Of a stretch of DNA of 64,000 nucleotides, positions 28,077 to 36,978 are shown in pieces. Below the pieces are notes generated by a model. It was not told the origin of the DNA. It searched no databases and saw nothing but the letters and a program-made list of their open reading frames with translations. The stretch spans positions 1,674,001-1,738,000 of the forward strand of contig NZ_CP134145.1 of the NCBI RefSeq assembly GCF_031583595.1, given 5' to 3'. The position numbers were made by a program, and so were the translations under genes. The stretch is from Thalassotalea psychrophila. GTDB lineage: Bacteria > Pseudomonadota > Gammaproteobacteria > Enterobacterales > Alteromonadaceae. Each line of letters opens with the position of its first letter. The stretch's first letter is position 1.

Positions 28077-28105
28077 ATTAGACTGTTTTTCTGTTATTCA
28101 GTCAA
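28077..28105 (-). promoter_or_regulatory. Promoter of the tRNA-Phe/Thr operon
   Basis: On the minus strand TTGACT (28105-28100), 17-bp spacer, TCTAAT (28082-28077), then a GC-rich stretch (AGCGCCCG) typical of stringently controlled stable-RNA promoters. tRNA-Phe starts about 45 bp downstream. Confidence 0.7.
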
Positions 28106-28204
28106 CTACTTTTTTCAAATAAATGTTTGTTTGGCTATTTTTAATTCAATCTAGTGGTTTATTGACCAAAATAAGACGATTAATTAGCGTTTTTTTTACA
28201 AAGC

Positions 28205-28477
28205 TTATTTTTTCTCTGGAGTATAACCTTCAATCTCTGGCTCTTTACCTTCAAATAAATAGGCAACCATAGTTGTTTCTAAAAAACTTCTATCTTCAGG
28301 ATTCATCATTGATAGCTTATGTTCATTAATCAGCATGGTTTGTTTCTTTTGCCACAATCCCCAAGCTTCTTTACCAATGTTATCGAAAATGTTTTTTCCA
28401 ATATCACCTGGGTAAAATTGAAAATCTAAACCATCATCTTCTTTATTGAAATGCTGACAGAATACTTTACGGCTCAT
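28205..28477 (-). CDS. yggX: Fe(2+)-trafficking protein YggX
   Basis: A 90-residue YggX protein (E. coli 91), linked to iron handling and protection of iron-sulfur clusters from oxidation. It begins [34 protein letters not shown], with the conserved Cys7, and contains [30 protein letters not shown]. The start overlaps the mutY stop by four bases, the standard mutY-yggX coupling. Confidence 0.96.
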   Translation of the reverse strand: MSRKVFCQHFNKEDDGLDFQFYPGDIGKNIFDNIGKEAWGLWQKKQTMLINEHKLSMMNPEDRSFLETTMVAYLFEGKEPEIEGYTPEKK

Positions 28478-29568
28478 AATTGCTTCTCTTTGATTGATTG
28501 TTCAATAATACTTTCATTGATTAATGATAATAACGTTTTACTTGATGCGGCTAATCCTACATTTGCTCCGCGTTGCAGATGGTACCAAAGCTGTTGATCA
28601 TTTTCATTAATAATTATGTTATTTGCATTGTCATTAATATTCCCAATTACCACTTTTAGAGGCTTAATATCTAAGTGAAAATGGGAAAAGGTATGCCTAA
28701 AACCATTTAGTTCAGTTTGGCTGGTTATGCTAAAGCCTAGTTCAGTTGTAAGATCGGCTAATTGATTGATGTCTTGTATTTCAAAAAAGCTCCATAAACC
28801 ACCCCAAATACCGGTTGGTGGGCGTTTATACATTAATACCGAATCTTCATTGGTAAATATCACCATGATTGTTTGCTTAACTGGCTTTTCTTTTTTAGGT
28901 TTTTTACCCGGAAATTCAGCTTGTTTTTCATGGAAAAATGCTTGGCAGTTTGCTTTTAGTGGGCATTCAGTGCAACTTGGTCTGCTGCGTGTACAGCGCA
29001 TAGCGCCTAAATCCATCATTGCTTGATTAAAATTAGCAACGCCTTGCTCCGGAGTCAGTTTTTCTGATAACAGCCACAGCTGCTTATCAAAGGAACTTTG
29101 CCCAGGGTATCCGGATACCATATGGTAGCGAGCTAATACTCGTTTAACATTACCATCAAGAATAGGGTGGTGCTGATTAAGCGCCAGAGATAATATTGCG
29201 CCAGCGGTGCTTCTGCCAATTCCAGGTAAGGCAATAACGTCATCAATGTTATCAGGGAATATACCATTATAATCATCACGAATTATTTTTGCTGCTTTAT
29301 GTAGGTTACGAGCTCGTGCGTAATAACCAAGTCCTGTCCAGTGGTGCAATACCAAGTCTTCATCAGCATTGGCTAGATCTGAAATAGCAGGAAAACTACT
29401 CATAAATCGTTGGTAAAAGGGGATAACAGTAGCCACTTGAGTTTGTTGGAGCATTACTTCTGAAATCCAAACACTATAAGGAGTTTTACTTTGCTGCCAA
29501 GGTAAGTGTTTGCGGCCTTGGCTTGCAAACCAAGTTAATACGTTTTCGCTAAAAGACATGATGATCAT
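28474..29568 (-). CDS. mutY: Adenine DNA glycosylase MutY
   Basis: MutY removes A mispaired with 8-oxoguanine. The 364-residue protein has catalytic Glu37 in [10 protein letters not shown], the helix-hairpin-helix [12 protein letters not shown] (about 114-125), catalytic Asp138 in ILDGNVKRV, the [4Fe-4S] ligands Cys192-X6-Cys199-X2-Cys202-X5-Cys208, and the C-terminal NUDIX-like 8-oxoG recognition domain ([14 protein letters not shown] onward). The conserved part starts at MSFSENV (ATG 29559), which may be the true start; neither has a good ribosome site. It is cotranscribed with yggX. Confidence 0.96.
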   Translation of the reverse strand: MIIMSFSENVLTWFASQGRKHLPWQQSKTPYSVWISEVMLQQTQVATVIPFYQRFMSSFPAISDLANADEDLVLHHWTGLGYYARARNLHKAAKIIRDDYNGIFPDNIDDVIALPGIGRSTAGAILSLALNQHHPILDGNVKRVLARYHMVSGYPGQSSFDKQLWLLSEKLTPEQGVANFNQAMMDLGAMRCTRSRPSCTECPLKANCQAFFHEKQAEFPGKKPKKEKPVKQTIMVIFTNEDSVLMYKRPPTGIWGGLWSFFEIQDINQLADLTTELGFSITSQTELNGFRHTFSHFHLDIKPLKVVIGNINDNANNIIINENDQQLWYHLQRGANVGLAASSKTLLSLINESIIEQSIKEKQL

Positions 29569-29772
29569 TATTGTTATTATATTGCTCTAACCGCGAGTGT
29601 AGCGCTTTTACATGCGTTGATCCACGACAAATATATTTGCAAATGTGACTAATAATACTTGGCAATTTATTCATTTAGCACTATTCTTCGCCCCATACAG
29701 TACATTATTCCTATTATTTAATTTGAAATAAGGAATTACTGAATTTTATTTCTACATTTATTAAGGTTTATC

Positions 29773-30108
29773 ATGACAGAGAAAGTAAGTAATCGTAGCC
29801 GTCGTTTACGTAAAAAAATGCGAGTTGATGAGTTTCAAGAGTTAGGCTTTGACTTAGCTTGGCAATTTGCTGAAGGCACTACTGATGAAACGATTGATGA
29901 ATTTATGGATAAATTCTTTGACGAAGTTATTGAGCCAAACGGTTTAGGTTTTGGTGGCGAAGGTGATTTAATTTGGCATGGCTTGGTATGTACTCAAAAG
30001 CTTGGTAAGTGTACTGAAGAAAATCGCAAAGCCGTTGAAGCATGGTTAACTAATGCTGGCGCTAAATCAGTAACAGTATCTGAACTATATGATGTTTGGT
30101 GGGCCTAG
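29773..30108 (+). CDS. yggL: YggL family 50S ribosome-binding protein
   Basis: A 111-residue member of the DUF469/YggL family; E. coli YggL binds the 50S subunit. Typical features: RSRRLRKKMRVDEFQELGF near the start, DEFMDKFFDEVIEPNGLGFGGEGD in the centre and WLTNAGAKSVTVSELYDVWWA at the end. It is divergent from mutY and followed by its own terminator. Confidence 0.93.
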   Translation: MTEKVSNRSRRLRKKMRVDEFQELGFDLAWQFAEGTTDETIDEFMDKFFDEVIEPNGLGFGGEGDLIWHGLVCTQKLGKCTEENRKAVEAWLTNAGAKSVTVSELYDVWWA

Positions 30109-30123
30109 TTTCCATTAAGTATT

Positions 30124-30152
30124 AAAAAGGACTTTTATAAGTCCTTTTTTTT
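30124..30152 (+). terminator. Intrinsic terminator of yggL
   Basis: AAAGGACTT-TTAT-AAGTCCTTT hairpin with a T-run, 15 bp after the yggL stop. Confidence 0.9.
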
Positions 30153-30224
30153 CCTCTACGATTCCATAGCTAGAATTGCTAAGCAATTAATGAACGTGGT
30201 ATTATCCGCGACCTTATCTTCGGT

Positions 30225-31022
30225 ATGAAGCATTTTTCGACCAAACTAAACGATTTTATGAGTAACTCTATGAGCAACGATACGCCAAACGACAACCAGC
30301 CTAAACAACAGCACAAAACCATTGAGCAAGCAGAAGCGGAAGGTAAATACATTCGTAAAGTGCGCAGTTTTGTTAAGCGTGAAGGTCGATTAACGAAAGC
30401 CCAAGCTCGTGCATTAGACACTCTGTGGGATACTATGGGCTTAAACCATAGCGACGGCATAATAGATGTTGAAACATTATTTGGTAATAATAATCCTATT
30501 ACCTTGGAAATTGGCTTTGGTATGGGCAAGTCTTTAGTTGCCATGGCCAAAGCAGCACCAGAGCAAAACTTTATTGGAATTGAAGTACATCGTCCAGGTG
30601 TTGGTGCGTGTATAGCCGAAGCCGAGGCTGAAGGCGTAACAAACTTAAAAGTGTATGAGCATGATGCAATCGAAATATTAGCCGAGTGTATTCCAAAAGG
30701 CATTGTTGATACAGTGCAATTATTTTTCCCGGATCCTTGGCATAAAGCTAAGCATCATAAACGCCGCATTGTAAAACCTGAGTTTATTGAAAGCATTCGT
30801 GGTGCGTTAAAAGTTGACGGTGTATTCCATATGGCAACAGATTGGGAGAACTACGCTGAATGTATGTTAGAAGACATGAAAACGGCTCCTGGGTTTAATA
30901 ACTTGTCTGACACTCAAGATTATGTGCCACGCCCTGATTCACGCCCATTAACTAAATTTGAAAATCGCGGTCAAAATTTAGGTCACGGTGTTTGGGATTT
31001 ACAGTTTAATAAAATAGACTAG
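30225..31022 (+). CDS. trmB: tRNA (guanine-N7)-methyltransferase TrmB
   Basis: TrmB makes m7G46 in tRNA with S-adenosylmethionine. Motifs: [34 protein letters not shown] (SAM site), [21 protein letters not shown] (catalytic Asp and substrate site) and [14 protein letters not shown]. The C-terminus [22 protein letters not shown] is characteristic. At 265 residues it exceeds the 239 of E. coli; the extra is N-terminal, and starts at Met12 (30258) or Met16 (30270) are possible since none has a clear ribosome site. Confidence 0.96.
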   Translation: MKHFSTKLNDFMSNSMSNDTPNDNQPKQQHKTIEQAEAEGKYIRKVRSFVKREGRLTKAQARALDTLWDTMGLNHSDGIIDVETLFGNNNPITLEIGFGMGKSLVAMAKAAPEQNFIGIEVHRPGVGACIAEAEAEGVTNLKVYEHDAIEILAECIPKGIVDTVQLFFPDPWHKAKHHKRRIVKPEFIESIRGALKVDGVFHMATDWENYAECMLEDMKTAPGFNNLSDTQDYVPRPDSRPLTKFENRGQNLGHGVWDLQFNKID

Positions 31023-31045
31023 CCGTTCGAAAATGTCACAAATAT

Positions 31046-31087
31046 AAAAAAGGCAGAGTTAATAACTATTTAACTCTGCCTTTTTTT
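31046..31087. terminator. Intrinsic terminator after trmB
   Basis: A 12-bp stem AGGCAGAGTTAA/TTAACTCTGCCT (31051-31081) followed by seven T and preceded by a run of A, so it can also end transcripts of the convergent gene at 31176. Confidence 0.92.
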
Positions 31088-31175
31088 ACTTCAGGGATGA
31101 AGGAATGTCAATTTGCCATGGATGGCTGGTAATTGACTCACTTCAGCTGATTAAGTTTGTAATAACCATACAAGT

Positions 31176-32000
31176 TTAATTATGTATCCAGGTGTTAATT
31201 ACGTTTTCAACAACTGGCGTGATTGAAAACGTGATCATGTAATCAGGAGTGTAAAGATCATTCTTTTCTACATAATAATCAAAGTCCATACCAAACTTCC
31301 AAGCACGACCACCTAAAATCGTGGTTTTACTGACCGTAAAGTTAACTGGTAATGTTAATTTGTCATCTTCAATCTCGTGATTATATTCAACTTTTGGTGC
31401 AGAGCCCCAAGTCCAACCACCTTGCTCAATGTTTATCCACATTAATTGTGAAGATGTTACGCTCATTTTACCGGCGTTACCTAACTCACCTTCATCGATA
31501 CTTTCAAGGTGAGACGTATATGCACCGATTAAGCCCGTACCATCTGCTTTAAATTTACCTAAAAATAATGCAGGACCAACAGCTGTTACTTCACCACCAC
31601 CAACATCAGAGCTGCCTGTTGGTAAAGAACCAACCATACCGAAAGCCATTAGAGACGTTGGGTCTTCTTGCTTTGGAGCGAACACTAAATCGAAACCAAT
31701 ATCACCAATTCCAGATTCATCAGAACGATTATCATGAATAATTGGAACTGCAGGCCGAAAAATAACTTTATCGCCACTGTCCATTGTAAACGGTAAAGAC
31801 GGTTGGAATAACGTCAGTTTAACTTCGCTGCCATCATCATAGGATTTATATTGATTTTTAAATGTCATACTTGCCATTGCAGTATTTGGGTTAGCGAGCT
31901 CTTTTGCCGCTTCATCAGCACTTACTTCTTTAGCAATTGTATTGCCACTGGCAATTAAAGCAACCAATGTTGCTGCAGTTAATAGTTTGTTCATTTGCAT
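31176..32000 (-). CDS. Outer-membrane beta-barrel transporter-like protein, copy 1
   Basis: A 274-residue protein with a signal peptide (MNKLLTAATLVALIASGNTIA from Met3) followed by SADEAAKELANPNTAMASMTFKNQY. The mature part is rich in alternating beta strands ending in a C-terminal strand, the pattern of a small outer-membrane barrel of the MetA-degradation/porin-like type. Related database proteins carry the misleading name neuromedin U. Its neighbour at 32299 is a clear paralogue (ADEMAKELANPNNPNATLNFKYQYQ; both share FQPS(L/M)PFT, GDISFD/GDIGFD and TPVVENVIN/GPVVENVIN). Function unknown. Confidence 0.8.
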   Translation of the reverse strand: MQMNKLLTAATLVALIASGNTIAKEVSADEAAKELANPNTAMASMTFKNQYKSYDDGSEVKLTLFQPSLPFTMDSGDKVIFRPAVPIIHDNRSDESGIGDIGFDLVFAPKQEDPTSLMAFGMVGSLPTGSSDVGGGEVTAVGPALFLGKFKADGTGLIGAYTSHLESIDEGELGNAGKMSVTSSQLMWINIEQGGWTWGSAPKVEYNHEIEDDKLTLPVNFTVSKTTILGGRAWKFGMDFDYYVEKNDLYTPDYMITFSITPVVENVINTWIHN

Positions 32001-32298
32001 AGGGGTTACCTGTAAACTTATCTAATTTATTAATTGGGCGTATCTTAGTTGTAAAAATAGACAAGTTCCATATCATTTTACGCCAAGACAATTTTTTACA
32101 GGTTGTTGATTTATATGTTAAATAATTGTAATTTTATGTTTTCAGGCTTGAGTGTGGTTAGAGTAGAGTTAACTAGTTTTAATATATTTAAACAAATAAA
32201 CCAAAATTTAAAAGCGTTTTATTACATGGTAATACATGGAAAAGGGACGAACATCGTCCCTTTGTAAATCTATAAACATTTCAGGTATAGAACAATAA

Positions 32299-33117
32299 TT
32301 AAAACCAATTATTAATTACATTTTCTACAACCGGGCCTACGGTAAATTCAATCATCCAATCTGGGCCAAACTCTTCGTTGTGTTCAACATAGTAGTTGAT
32401 ACCAACGCTGAATTTCCAAGCGCGATCGTTCAGCATTACGGTTTTACCTACAGAAAGGTTCACTGGAATTGTCCATTGGTCTGCTACGTGATCATAGGCA
32501 ATATCAGGACTTGTACCAATATTGTAACCACCTCCAGGAAGGTAGACAGCAATCACCTTGGTATTCGTGCGACTTACATCGATATCACCACTTACATCCC
32601 ATACGTGCGAAGAGTGAACACCCAAAACAGACGTTTTACCTAGTTGAGCTACAATAAACTCAGGACCGAAAGCTGTGGTTTCTCCCATACCTAAATCTTT
32701 ATCACCAGTGGGCAATGAGGTAAGCGCACCTGCCCCCCAAATCATGCCTGTTTTAGTTGCACCGCCGTACATTAAATCGAAACTTATGTCACCAATACCA
32801 GTTTCAGATTGCCAGTTGCCATTACCATCAAGGCCTGTATGCAGGTCAACCATTAATGGGATTGCCGGACGGAAAAACATCATATCGCCGTTATCTAATG
32901 TAAATGGCATAGATGGTTGGAAAACAATAGTTTGATTTGCTTGCCCTGTTTTCATTTCCTGATATTGGTATTTAAAGTTTAATGTTGCATTTGGGTTGTT
33001 TGGATTAGCTAACTCTTTTGCCATTTCATCAGCTGATTTTTCATCAGAAGCCAATGCCGGTATTGAAGTTAAAGCCGCTACTAATGCGATTGCAGTAATT
33101 TTATTTACAAGTTTCAT
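32299..33117 (-). CDS. Outer-membrane beta-barrel transporter-like protein, copy 2
   Basis: A 272-residue paralogue of the downstream gene, with signal peptide MKLVNKITAIALVAALTSIPALA. The conserved blocks IVFQPSMPFTLDNGDMMFFRPAIPLM, ETGIGDISFDLMYGG, GALTSLPTGDKDLGMGETTAFGPEF and AWKFSVGINYYVEHNEEFGPDWMIEF line up with those of copy 1. The 298-bp gap between the copies suggests separate promoters. The tandem pair may reflect duplication and different substrates or conditions. Confidence 0.8.
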   Translation of the reverse strand: MKLVNKITAIALVAALTSIPALASDEKSADEMAKELANPNNPNATLNFKYQYQEMKTGQANQTIVFQPSMPFTLDNGDMMFFRPAIPLMVDLHTGLDGNGNWQSETGIGDISFDLMYGGATKTGMIWGAGALTSLPTGDKDLGMGETTAFGPEFIVAQLGKTSVLGVHSSHVWDVSGDIDVSRTNTKVIAVYLPGGGYNIGTSPDIAYDHVADQWTIPVNLSVGKTVMLNDRAWKFSVGINYYVEHNEEFGPDWMIEFTVGPVVENVINNWF

Positions 33118-33316
33118 CTTTATTTCCTTGGAACATGTCTGCTAGACAAATTAATTGCAGGGATTATAGAGATATGAAATTGTAAATGTATATCATTTAA
33201 CGCCATTACATGCGATTGCATACCATAACATTCTTTAATATCAAATCGTTGAAAATGCAGGTCATTTTGTTGTGTGTGGGCTAAATGGAGTGAGAAAGCA
33301 ACCTGTTAATTAGAAT

Positions 33317-34294
33317 TTAGCTATGCTGTTTTCTATATTGGCTTGGTGACATTGAGGTTGCAGCGCGAAAGGCACGGCTAAAATTATTATAGTGGCTATA
33401 ATGCAAGTTCTCGGCAATCATTGAAATTGTATAGCGGCTTTCTTTAAGCAGTTGCTTCGCCATGTTTATACGTAATAACTCAATTAATTTTCGGTATGTA
33501 AGTCCTCTATCATGTAAATAGCGTTGTAAGCTGCGCTCACTTACACCTGTGATCAATGCCGCTTGTGGCAGGGTAGGTATAAAGTCCTGTAAGTATGGGG
33601 TTAAGACCAGGGTAAGCTCGCCAATAATATCATCGCGATAAACAGGTAAATCAGAACGCTTTATACCTGTCGCATTAGGAGCCTTGTTTAATACATCTTG
33701 TTCTACAAGTATCCGGTTACTGCTGTGATTTAAATACAACTGTGCCTTGCTAACATAGTCATGCTTAAGCAAACTAGGAATGTCTGAGGTTAGTCCAACC
33801 TCTTTTGGAAGCCATTCACTGGCAGTATAATAACGAACAATTTCGATGAAGGTTGCGATAAACATTTGTTCAAATGTATGAAATTGGGTATCAGAATATT
33901 GACGTTGACTAAAACAAAACCAAAGACCAGATGGAGACTTTTCATAATACATTTCAGCGTTATTGGCTGAATCGTTATTAAGTTCAATAAAACCTTTTAA
34001 CGCATCTTCAACCGTAGCACTGCTGGCTGCAATATAGTTTAGATAATGGCTAATGTGATGGATTTTAACTTTAGTTATTAAGTCAAAACCAAAATCAACA
34101 ATGCCAATTTCTTCTTCAATAATTCTAAACATTCGGCGAATACAAGCCCAACTGATCACAGCATCATCTTTTGATATGGCTGATTTGGGAAACATAGCTT
34201 TGTCAAATGTCTGTTTAATATCTATCTGATGCTCTTGCAGTAGATTTCTTACTGGCTTTAAAACCCAAGAGGACATAAAAAATACATTTTTCAT
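33317..34294 (-). CDS. AraC family transcriptional regulator
   Basis: A 325-residue regulator with an N-terminal arabinose-binding-domain-like region of the OruR/ArgR-type class (about 15-200; DFGFDLITKVKIHHISHYLNYIAAS) and a C-terminal AraC helix-turn-helix pair (about 235-320: LPQAALITGVSERSLQRYLHDRGLTYRKLIELLRINMAKQLL and SMIAENLHYSHYNNFSRAFRAATSMSPSQYRK). It lies 20 bp downstream of the dipeptidase gene and is likely cotranscribed. It may regulate this gene and the barrel proteins beyond it. Confidence 0.9.
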   Translation of the reverse strand: MKNVFFMSSWVLKPVRNLLQEHQIDIKQTFDKAMFPKSAISKDDAVISWACIRRMFRIIEEEIGIVDFGFDLITKVKIHHISHYLNYIAASSATVEDALKGFIELNNDSANNAEMYYEKSPSGLWFCFSQRQYSDTQFHTFEQMFIATFIEIVRYYTASEWLPKEVGLTSDIPSLLKHDYVSKAQLYLNHSSNRILVEQDVLNKAPNATGIKRSDLPVYRDDIIGELTLVLTPYLQDFIPTLPQAALITGVSERSLQRYLHDRGLTYRKLIELLRINMAKQLLKESRYTISMIAENLHYSHYNNFSRAFRAATSMSPSQYRKQHS

Positions 34295-34314
34295 GGAAAA
34301 TACCTAGCGAGTTG

Positions 34315-35538
34315 TTAATTACTATAGTTATTAGAAAAATCTTCAACCATTTGCCAAACCCTAAATACATTGCCTGAAAGGATTTTTTCTATATCCTTCT
34401 CACTGTAACCTCGTTTTAATAAACCATCTATCAGGTTAGGGTAGCTAGATACATCTTTTAAACCAGTTGGTAAGCTGTCCCCAACACCGTCGTAATCTGA
34501 GCCAATCCCTACATGATCAATACCGATAAGGTTAACTACATGGTCAAAATGGTCGAGAACATCATCAGTTGAAGCAAATGGAAAGGGCGTGTTAACTAGG
34601 TATTCTTGTCTAAATGCTTTTACTTCATCGCTGTTAGGTGTAACCGTATTTTGCGCCATAAACTCATTCAACTTTAATTTATAAGCGTCTTTGTGCTCTA
34701 TGGCCGCTTGCGAAATAAATGAAGAGCCAAAGTTTATTTGAATTACACCACCGTTTTCTTTTAACTTCAGCAACATATCATCACTCATATTTCGTTCAAA
34801 ACCAGGAGTGAATTTTCGCGCAGAGGAATGAGATGCAATAACAGGAGCTTTAGATATACTCATGACTTGATAAAATGCATCATCAGAGATATGTGATACA
34901 TCTATCATCATACCAATGTAGTTCATCTCTTTTACTAAACTTTTTCCAAAGTTAGTAAGGCCGCTCGCTGGGCGTAGGGGATCATATGATGAATCTGATA
35001 TATGGTTCGTTTTTGAATGGGTCAAGGTTATGTAGCGCACACCACGGTCATAGAAATGTTTTAAATTTTCAATTTTACCTTCTATTGGGCTGCCGTTTTC
35101 CATACCCATAGGCAGTGATATTAAGCCTTGCTGAAAGTGTTTTTTTACATCGCTTACGCTGGTAGCTATTGCAAATTTTTCAGGTGCACTGTTTACAATA
35201 GACTCAACCGAATCAATTAATTTGTCGGCGACTTGTTTAGATCCACCACTAAGTTCAAAAGCAGGCGGAATATAAATAGACATAAATGGCGCGTTTAAGC
35301 CGCCGGATTTTGCTCTTGGGTAATCAAAATCTCCGCCATCAGTGGCTTTAGTAACATCAGCCCATTGCTCTTCCAGTCGGTAGGGGACGTCAATATGACC
35401 ATCTATAATTATATACTTTTGCGCGATTTGTGCTCCATCCAGAACCATTTTTGTTTCATTTTTTGTCGGTTCGGAACACGCTAGTAAGCTAGATAGGCTG
35501 AAAGCTAGCGCGGATATTTTAAAAGCAAAATTTGTCAA
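34315..35538 (-). CDS. Membrane dipeptidase (M19) lipoprotein
   Basis: A zinc dipeptidase of the renal dipeptidase family M19. Metal-binding motifs: IDGHIDVPYRLEE (HxD), MENGSPIEG (bridging Glu), DVSHISD and ASHSSAR (His ligands) and IGIDHVGIGSDYDGVGD. A lipobox LLAC after a hydrophobic signal implies membrane anchoring in the envelope. I chose the TTG at 35538 because GGAA lies 6 bases before it; a TTG at 35550 is open but has no ribosome site. It is followed by the AraC gene. Confidence 0.9.
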   Translation of the reverse strand: MTNFAFKISALAFSLSSLLACSEPTKNETKMVLDGAQIAQKYIIIDGHIDVPYRLEEQWADVTKATDGGDFDYPRAKSGGLNAPFMSIYIPPAFELSGGSKQVADKLIDSVESIVNSAPEKFAIATSVSDVKKHFQQGLISLPMGMENGSPIEGKIENLKHFYDRGVRYITLTHSKTNHISDSSYDPLRPASGLTNFGKSLVKEMNYIGMMIDVSHISDDAFYQVMSISKAPVIASHSSARKFTPGFERNMSDDMLLKLKENGGVIQINFGSSFISQAAIEHKDAYKLKLNEFMAQNTVTPNSDEVKAFRQEYLVNTPFPFASTDDVLDHFDHVVNLIGIDHVGIGSDYDGVGDSLPTGLKDVSSYPNLIDGLLKRGYSEKDIEKILSGNVFRVWQMVEDFSNNYSN

Positions 35539-35745
35539 AATAATTTCCAAGGTTCAAGAGTTAAATTTATAAATTTACATTACTACATTAACGGTAAAAA
35601 AGCCTATAACAGTAGAAAATAAAAACCTATTTACGTCTAGTGTACAGATTTCAAGGCACGCTTTGTTGTGTTAATTTATCAAAATAATGCAAATTTAGCG
35701 CCAAATTTGTTAGCATGCGCTCGAATTCTTAATAAACGGTAAAGT

Positions 35746-36819
35746 ATGTACGATTATATTGTGGTAGGTGGTAGCCAAGCAGGGTTAGCTATGGGTTATC
35801 AATTAAAAAAACTAGATGTTAGTTTTTTAATTGTCGACAGTGGTAACGAAATTGGCAGCGCTTGGTTAAATCGTTGGGATTCTTTAACGTTATTTACGCC
35901 AAAGCAGTATAACGGTCTTCCAGGTCTTCCTTATCAAGGCCCTAATGAATATCCAACGAAAGTTGATGTTGCCGCTTATTTAACTAATTATGTATCAAAG
36001 TTTAAGCTACCTATACAGCTTAAAACGACCGTTCAAGCATTACATAAAAATAACCAAACCTATACTCTAGATACTTCTATGGGCGAGCTGCATTGTAAAA
36101 ATGTAGTTGTCGCTACAGGTCCATTTCATACGCCTTTTATTCCTGATTGTGCAGCTAATATCGACGCTGGTATTACCCAATTACATAGTTCAGCCTACAA
36201 GGGCCCTAAGCAATTACAACAAGGGGACACGTTAGTTGTGGGAGGCGGAGACTCTGCTGTACAAATTTTAGCTGAAATTTCTGAGACTGATCGTACTTGC
36301 TACAGCTCTGGCATAAATAGCTTAGCGTCATTGCCACAGTCATTTTTAGGCAAAACGTTATGGTGGTGGCTTAAAAATATCGGTGTTTTATCTTTGTCGA
36401 AATACTCATATTTAGGCAAACAAATTGCTAAACGCATGCAACCAGTTATTGGCACAAATGTTAAAAAACTACTCAAAAAAAGTAATATTAAGCAAGTTGG
36501 CCGAACCGTTGCTGCTACGTCTAATTCAATCACGTTTAGTGATACAGAAGTGCACAGTATAAAAAACATTGTTTGGGCAACAGGGTACAAGCCAGATTTT
36601 TCTTGGTTAGGTAATGTAAAGCTTGATGAGCAAGGTTACCCTGAAAATTATCGCGGCGTATCTGCCGTGCAAGGATTATATTTTATCGGTTTACCTTGGA
36701 TGCATACTCGAGGTTCTGCGACTCTAGGTGGAGTAGGGAAAGATTCTGAATACTTGCATCAGTACATTACTAACTTAACAGCAACTCCTGACAATGTTCC
36801 TGCTGGAAATTTTGCTTAA
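35746..36819 (+). CDS. Flavin-containing monooxygenase-like FAD/NAD(P)-binding protein
   Basis: A 357-residue flavoprotein of the CzcO/FMO-like class. The FAD site is YIVVGGSQAGLAMGYQLKK at residues 4-22; the NAD(P) site is LVVGGGDSAVQILAEIS (about 163-179). Other features are GSAWLNRWDSLTLFTPKQYNGLPGLPY, typical of the family, and ATGPFHTPFIP. It is slightly short for an FMO and the substrate is unknown; some members oxidise thiols or amines. It is convergent with asnB, with a shared terminator between them. Confidence 0.87.
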   Translation: MYDYIVVGGSQAGLAMGYQLKKLDVSFLIVDSGNEIGSAWLNRWDSLTLFTPKQYNGLPGLPYQGPNEYPTKVDVAAYLTNYVSKFKLPIQLKTTVQALHKNNQTYTLDTSMGELHCKNVVVATGPFHTPFIPDCAANIDAGITQLHSSAYKGPKQLQQGDTLVVGGGDSAVQILAEISETDRTCYSSGINSLASLPQSFLGKTLWWWLKNIGVLSLSKYSYLGKQIAKRMQPVIGTNVKKLLKKSNIKQVGRTVAATSNSITFSDTEVHSIKNIVWATGYKPDFSWLGNVKLDEQGYPENYRGVSAVQGLYFIGLPWMHTRGSATLGGVGKDSEYLHQYITNLTATPDNVPAGNFA

Positions 36820-36832
36820 GCTATTCACCTTT

Positions 36833-36926
36833 GGCTTCGCCATTACGCGCGAATAAATTCACGCCAACCAGCGTTTATATCCGGTTAATTTCCATGGTTG
36901 GTCCGAATTCATTCGGACGTAAAAAA
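36833..36926. repeat. Repeat family C, copy 1
   Basis: About 94 bp whose inverse complement matches 46562-46694: both carry TTTTTTACGTCCGAAT, AATTCGGACCAA, TTGGTTGGCGTGAATTT and ATTCGCGCGTNATGGCG in this order. The dyad ACGTCCGAATNAATTCGGAC forms one end. In this copy the interior is shorter by about 40 bp. It sits after the 3' end of a gene and overlaps the terminator next to it. Confidence 0.65.
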
Positions 36927-36955
36927 GGCTATAGATATCATCTATAGCCTTTTTA
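36921..36955. terminator. Bidirectional terminator between FMO gene and asnB
   Basis: GGCTATAGAT/ATCTATAGCC stem (36927-36949) flanked by A6 and T5, placed between convergent genes. Confidence 0.9.
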
Positions 36956-36978
36956 AAATGAGCCTGTTGAATGTGCTA

